Assembly: GCA_029245245.1 (NCBI GenBank)
Contig: JAQWPT010000028.1
Coordinates: 18,676-82,675 of the forward strand
Source: Phycisphaerales bacterium
Lineage (GTDB): Bacteria; Planctomycetota; Phycisphaerae; Phycisphaerales; SM1A02
Direction of reading: 5' to 3'
DNA length: 64,000 nt
Shown here: one piece after another, positions 61,455 through 64,000 of the stretch
How the letters are laid out: each line of letters starts with the position of its first letter
Numbering within the stretch: position 1 is the stretch's first letter
The notes under the pieces: model-generated
What the model saw: only the letters and a program-made list of their open reading frames with translations
The model's database searches: none
Told to the model about the DNA's origin: nothing
Translations under genes and position numbers: made by a program

Positions 61455-62992
61455 CGACCACCACCATCCAGCGCATCGCCTTCGTCAGCCTCGGCTGTCC
61501 GAAGAACCTCGTCGACTCGGAAGCGATGCTCGGCGAACTCGCCGAGAGCGGCTACGAACTTGTCTCCGACCACGAGCAGGCCGATGCGATCGTCATCAAT
61601 ACCTGCGGTTTTCTCGAGGCGTCGCGCGATGAATCGCTGGACGTGATCCACGAAGCGATCGCTCGCAAGGAACGCGGCGAGCTGCAGCGGGTCGTCGTCA
61701 CCGGATGCCTCGTGCAGCGGCATCGCGCCAAGATGCTCGAGTGGGCTCCCGGCATTGATGCCATGCTCGGCGTGTTTGATCGGGACCGGATCCGGGATGC
61801 CGTCTCGGGCCCGCCGCCCGCCGAGGACGTCGAGGCCGATGCTCCCCCCTACTGGATCAGCGGCAACGCCCTGCAGGCGGCCCGCGAGCGTGGGCTCGAT
61901 ACCGTCGATCTGACCGTGCAGGGCAAGGACGGCAAGGGCATCGGATACTGGGAAGGCGACGGTCATCGCTTCCGGCTGACCCCGAGACACTGGACCTACC
62001 TGCGAATGAGCGAGGGGTGCAACCAGCGCTGCGCGTTCTGCACGATTCCGTCGATTCGCGGCAAGATGCGGTCGAAGCCCATCGACAGCCTGCTGTCCGA
62101 AGCCCGTTCACTGCTTGCGTCCGGGGCCTTCGAACTGAACCTCATCGGACAGGACACCACGAACTACGGCCGCGACATCGGCTGGGCCGAGCCGGATGCC
62201 GATGATCCCCAGGGCCTCATCGGCCTGTTGACCAGGCTTGATGGACTGGCTGCGGAGCATGGAGGGGGATGGATCCGGCTCATGTACGCCTATCCCACCA
62301 ACTTCACCGACGAGATGATCGATGCCATCGCGGCACTTCCGAACATCGTCAAGTACATCGACATCCCGCTTCAGCATGTTTCGGACCGGATGCTGGACGC
62401 GATGCGGCGCAATGTCACCGGCGACCAGCAGCGATCACTCATGGAACGGCTTCGTGAACGCATCCCCGGTGTCGCCATCCGGACCACCTTCATCACCGGC
62501 TTCCCGGGGGAAACCGAGGAAGATCACCTTGAACTTCTCGACTGGGTTCGCGAGTTCCAGTTCGACGCGATGGGCGTCTTCCAGTACTCGCACGAGGATG
62601 GAACTGTTGCGGGAACGATGGACAGGAATCCGGATCTGCATGTGCCCGACGAGGTCAAGGCCCGTCGCGAAGAGGAACTCATGCTCGCTCAGCAGGAACT
62701 CGCCTTCGAAAACACGGCCTACCTCGCCGAGCAGGAAGCGATCTTCGACGTACTCATCGACGGTCCCGGCCGTGACCGCGACACGAACGATCCGAACCTG
62801 ACGGTGTTCACGGGTCGCTGCTACCACCAGGCACCGCAGGTCGACTCGTGCACCTGGGTCCTGTCGGAACGCGAACTGTCTCCGGGCGAACTGGTCCGCT
62901 GCACCATCGTCGACAGCGATGGATACGATCTTGTCGCGCGACCGTGTGATGAACTGGAATCCGGCATTTCGCTGCCGGTGATCGGAACCTGA
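61451..62992 (+). CDS. rimO: Ribosomal protein S12 methylthiotransferase
   Basis: The 513-residue protein has the N-terminal UPF0004 domain with cluster cysteines (FVSLGCPKNLVDSEAMLGEL with Cys16, INTCGF with Cys52, VTGCLVQRH), the radical-SAM CxxxCxxC (Cys190, 194 and 197, in CNQRCAFCTIPSIRGKMRS), and a C-terminal TRAM domain. RimO adds a methylthio group to Asp89 of S12. A 70-residue insertion between the UPF0004 and radical-SAM domains (about 115-165) is a mild oddity. It overlaps nadD by 4 bases, and the dipeptidase follows 4 bases on. Confidence 0.94.
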   Translation: MTTTTIQRIAFVSLGCPKNLVDSEAMLGELAESGYELVSDHEQADAIVINTCGFLEASRDESLDVIHEAIARKERGELQRVVVTGCLVQRHRAKMLEWAPGIDAMLGVFDRDRIRDAVSGPPPAEDVEADAPPYWISGNALQAARERGLDTVDLTVQGKDGKGIGYWEGDGHRFRLTPRHWTYLRMSEGCNQRCAFCTIPSIRGKMRSKPIDSLLSEARSLLASGAFELNLIGQDTTNYGRDIGWAEPDADDPQGLIGLLTRLDGLAAEHGGGWIRLMYAYPTNFTDEMIDAIAALPNIVKYIDIPLQHVSDRMLDAMRRNVTGDQQRSLMERLRERIPGVAIRTTFITGFPGETEEDHLELLDWVREFQFDAMGVFQYSHEDGTVAGTMDRNPDLHVPDEVKARREEELMLAQQELAFENTAYLAEQEAIFDVLIDGPGRDRDTNDPNLTVFTGRCYHQAPQVDSCTWVLSERELSPGELVRCTIVDSDGYDLVARPCDELESGISLPVIGT

Positions 62993-62996
62993 CCCC

Positions 62997-64000
62997 ATGC
63001 CGACACTGCAGATCCTCGATGGGCACAACGACACGCTGACCAACATCTTTCCGACCGGTGACGACACATCGACCTCGATCGTCGATCGGGACGGCCATGG
63101 ACACATCGACCTCGTGCGGGCTCGCCGCGGCGGACTGGCCGCCGGCTTCTACGCGGTGTTCATCCCGGGTGGCGAAGTGGAACGCAGAATGATCACCGCC
63201 AACGACGGCACGAGCATCGAGGCCGGCTGCAGCGAACCGGTGCTCCGCGACCAGGCCAGGCCGAAGGCCGACAGCGTGCTCGAACGAATGGAGCGGATGC
63301 TCGAGCAGTACGGTGACGACATTCGACTCGTGCGCACCGTCGACGAACTGCAGCGATGCCTCGACGACGAGGTGATGGCGATGATCCTCCATTACGAGGG
63401 TGTGGAGATGCTTGAGACGTCGCTCGATGACCTCGAAGCGGACTACGAGCGTGGACTGCGATCGCTCGGCCCGGTCTGGAGCCGATCCAACGCCTTCGCC
63501 CACGGGGTCCCCTTCGCCTTCCCGTGCACACCCGACATCGGGCCCGGGCTGACAGATGCCGGAAAGGAGCTGGTGCGTCGTTGCAACGGGCTGGGCATCA
63601 TGCTCGATGTGTCGCACCTGAACTACCGTGGCTTCATGGACCTCGCCGAAGCCACCACTGCGCCGGTGGTGGCGACGCACTGCGGAGCCCACGCGGTCTG
63701 CGCCTCCTCGCGCAACCTGCTCGACGACCAGTTCGACGTCATCCGCGACAGCGGCGGCCTCGTGGGCGTGAACTTCCACGTGGGATTTCTCCGTCCGGAC
63801 GGGACCAACGAAGCGAACACTCCGCTGGACGTGATCGCGGATCATCTTGACTACATGGTCGACCGGATGGGCATCGAGCACGTGGCCCTGGGCAGTGACT
63901 TCGACGGCGCCACCATGCCGACTCCCATGGGAGACTGTGCCGGCCTGCCAAAACTCGTCGACGTGCTGCGTGGGCGGGGCTGGTCCGACGACGCCCTGCA
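62997..64000 (+). CDS. Membrane-dipeptidase family (peptidase M19) protein, 3' end outside the window
   Basis: The frame is open from the ATG at 62997 to the last base, so about 334 codons are seen and the C-terminus is missing. It has the zinc-binding starts of renal dipeptidase-type enzymes: DGHNDTL (HxD), the bridging Glu in ILHYEGVEML, and two histidine segments, LDVSHLNYRGFMDL and VATHCGAHAV. Most members hydrolyse dipeptides, and some act on other amides. It may act in the cytoplasm or periplasm; no signal peptide is evident. It lies four bases after rimO. Confidence 0.9.
   Translation, partial: MPTLQILDGHNDTLTNIFPTGDDTSTSIVDRDGHGHIDLVRARRGGLAAGFYAVFIPGGEVERRMITANDGTSIEAGCSEPVLRDQARPKADSVLERMERMLEQYGDDIRLVRTVDELQRCLDDEVMAMILHYEGVEMLETSLDDLEADYERGLRSLGPVWSRSNAFAHGVPFAFPCTPDIGPGLTDAGKELVRRCNGLGIMLDVSHLNYRGFMDLAEATTAPVVATHCGAHAVCASSRNLLDDQFDVIRDSGGLVGVNFHVGFLRPDGTNEANTPLDVIADHLDYMVDRMGIEHVALGSDFDGATMPTPMGDCAGLPKLVDVLRGRGWSDDAL

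Overview
The window is a G+C-rich, gene-dense stretch of a Gram-negative chromosome. It best fits the Planctomycetota, most likely Phycisphaerae (an inference). The evidence is: secreted proteins ending in a dockerin-like tail of the CPGDxNRDxxVTVDDLL type, an LpxC-FabZ fusion, a eukaryote-type UDP-GlcNAc pyrophosphorylase, type IV pilus genes next to PilX-like proteins, and several proteins with planctomycete-like architectures. There is no rRNA, no CRISPR array, no insertion sequence and no phage. The only tRNA is Leu(UAG). Genes often overlap by 4 bp (ATGA, GTGA or TTGA), so translational coupling is common.

Layout. 1-5 kb (minus): the 5' part of a lipoprotein gene and two secreted zinc metalloproteases (astacin-like and reprolysin-like) sharing one C-terminal beta-helix plus dockerin-like module. 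5-9 kb: an agmatinase-family ureohydrolase, galE, a DUF368 membrane protein, a predicted structured element and a small unknown gene. 9-17 kb (minus): dut, a BshB1-like deacetylase, an unknown exported protein, truA, an adenylate-kinase-like two-domain protein, two DedA proteins, a UDP-GlcNAc pyrophosphorylase and phoU. 17.5-20.7 kb: pdxJ and a NUDIX gene (plus) run into glmM and a QueD-like gene (minus). 20.7-27.2 kb (minus): a type IV pilus cluster (pilT, pilC, two prepilin-like genes and a PilX-like gene with EF-hand loops) and a lipoprotein. 27.4-31.7 kb (plus): a 1347-residue PQQ-propeller protein and a very acidic 88-residue protein.

31.8-40 kb is an outer-membrane biogenesis block. On the minus strand, in transcription order, it holds bamA, two skp/ompH paralogues, lpxD, lpxC-fabZ and lpxA, with a second lpxD divergent from bamA. 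40-43.3 kb: gcvT, a UVR-motif protein, a 517-base leader with a tandem 11-bp repeat, and a primary-type sigma-70 gene. 43.3-49.6 kb (minus) is the most interesting locus. It is a tightly coupled six-gene operon of an ExbB/TolQ motor, two ExbD/TolR proteins, a VWA protein whose membrane anchor carries the TonB-like SxxxH signature, and two proteins of unknown role. It looks like a proton-motive-force-driven envelope machine with a VWA domain where TonB or TolA would be.

49.7-64 kb: a DoxX-like protein, tRNA-Leu, class II DAHP synthase, a VCBS/DsbD-like fusion, a ZIP-like transporter, a ketosynthase pair in which one partner lacks both catalytic histidines, panC, an NmrA-like protein, a decayed beta-helix gene, a succinate-semialdehyde-type dehydrogenase, nadD, rimO and the start of a membrane dipeptidase running off the end.

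Several genes share the theme of envelope building: lipid A (lpxA, lpxC, lpxD), outer-membrane protein assembly (bamA, skp), amino-sugar nucleotide supply (glmM, the pyrophosphorylase, galE), lipid-carrier recycling candidates (DUF368, DedA), pili and the ExbBD system.
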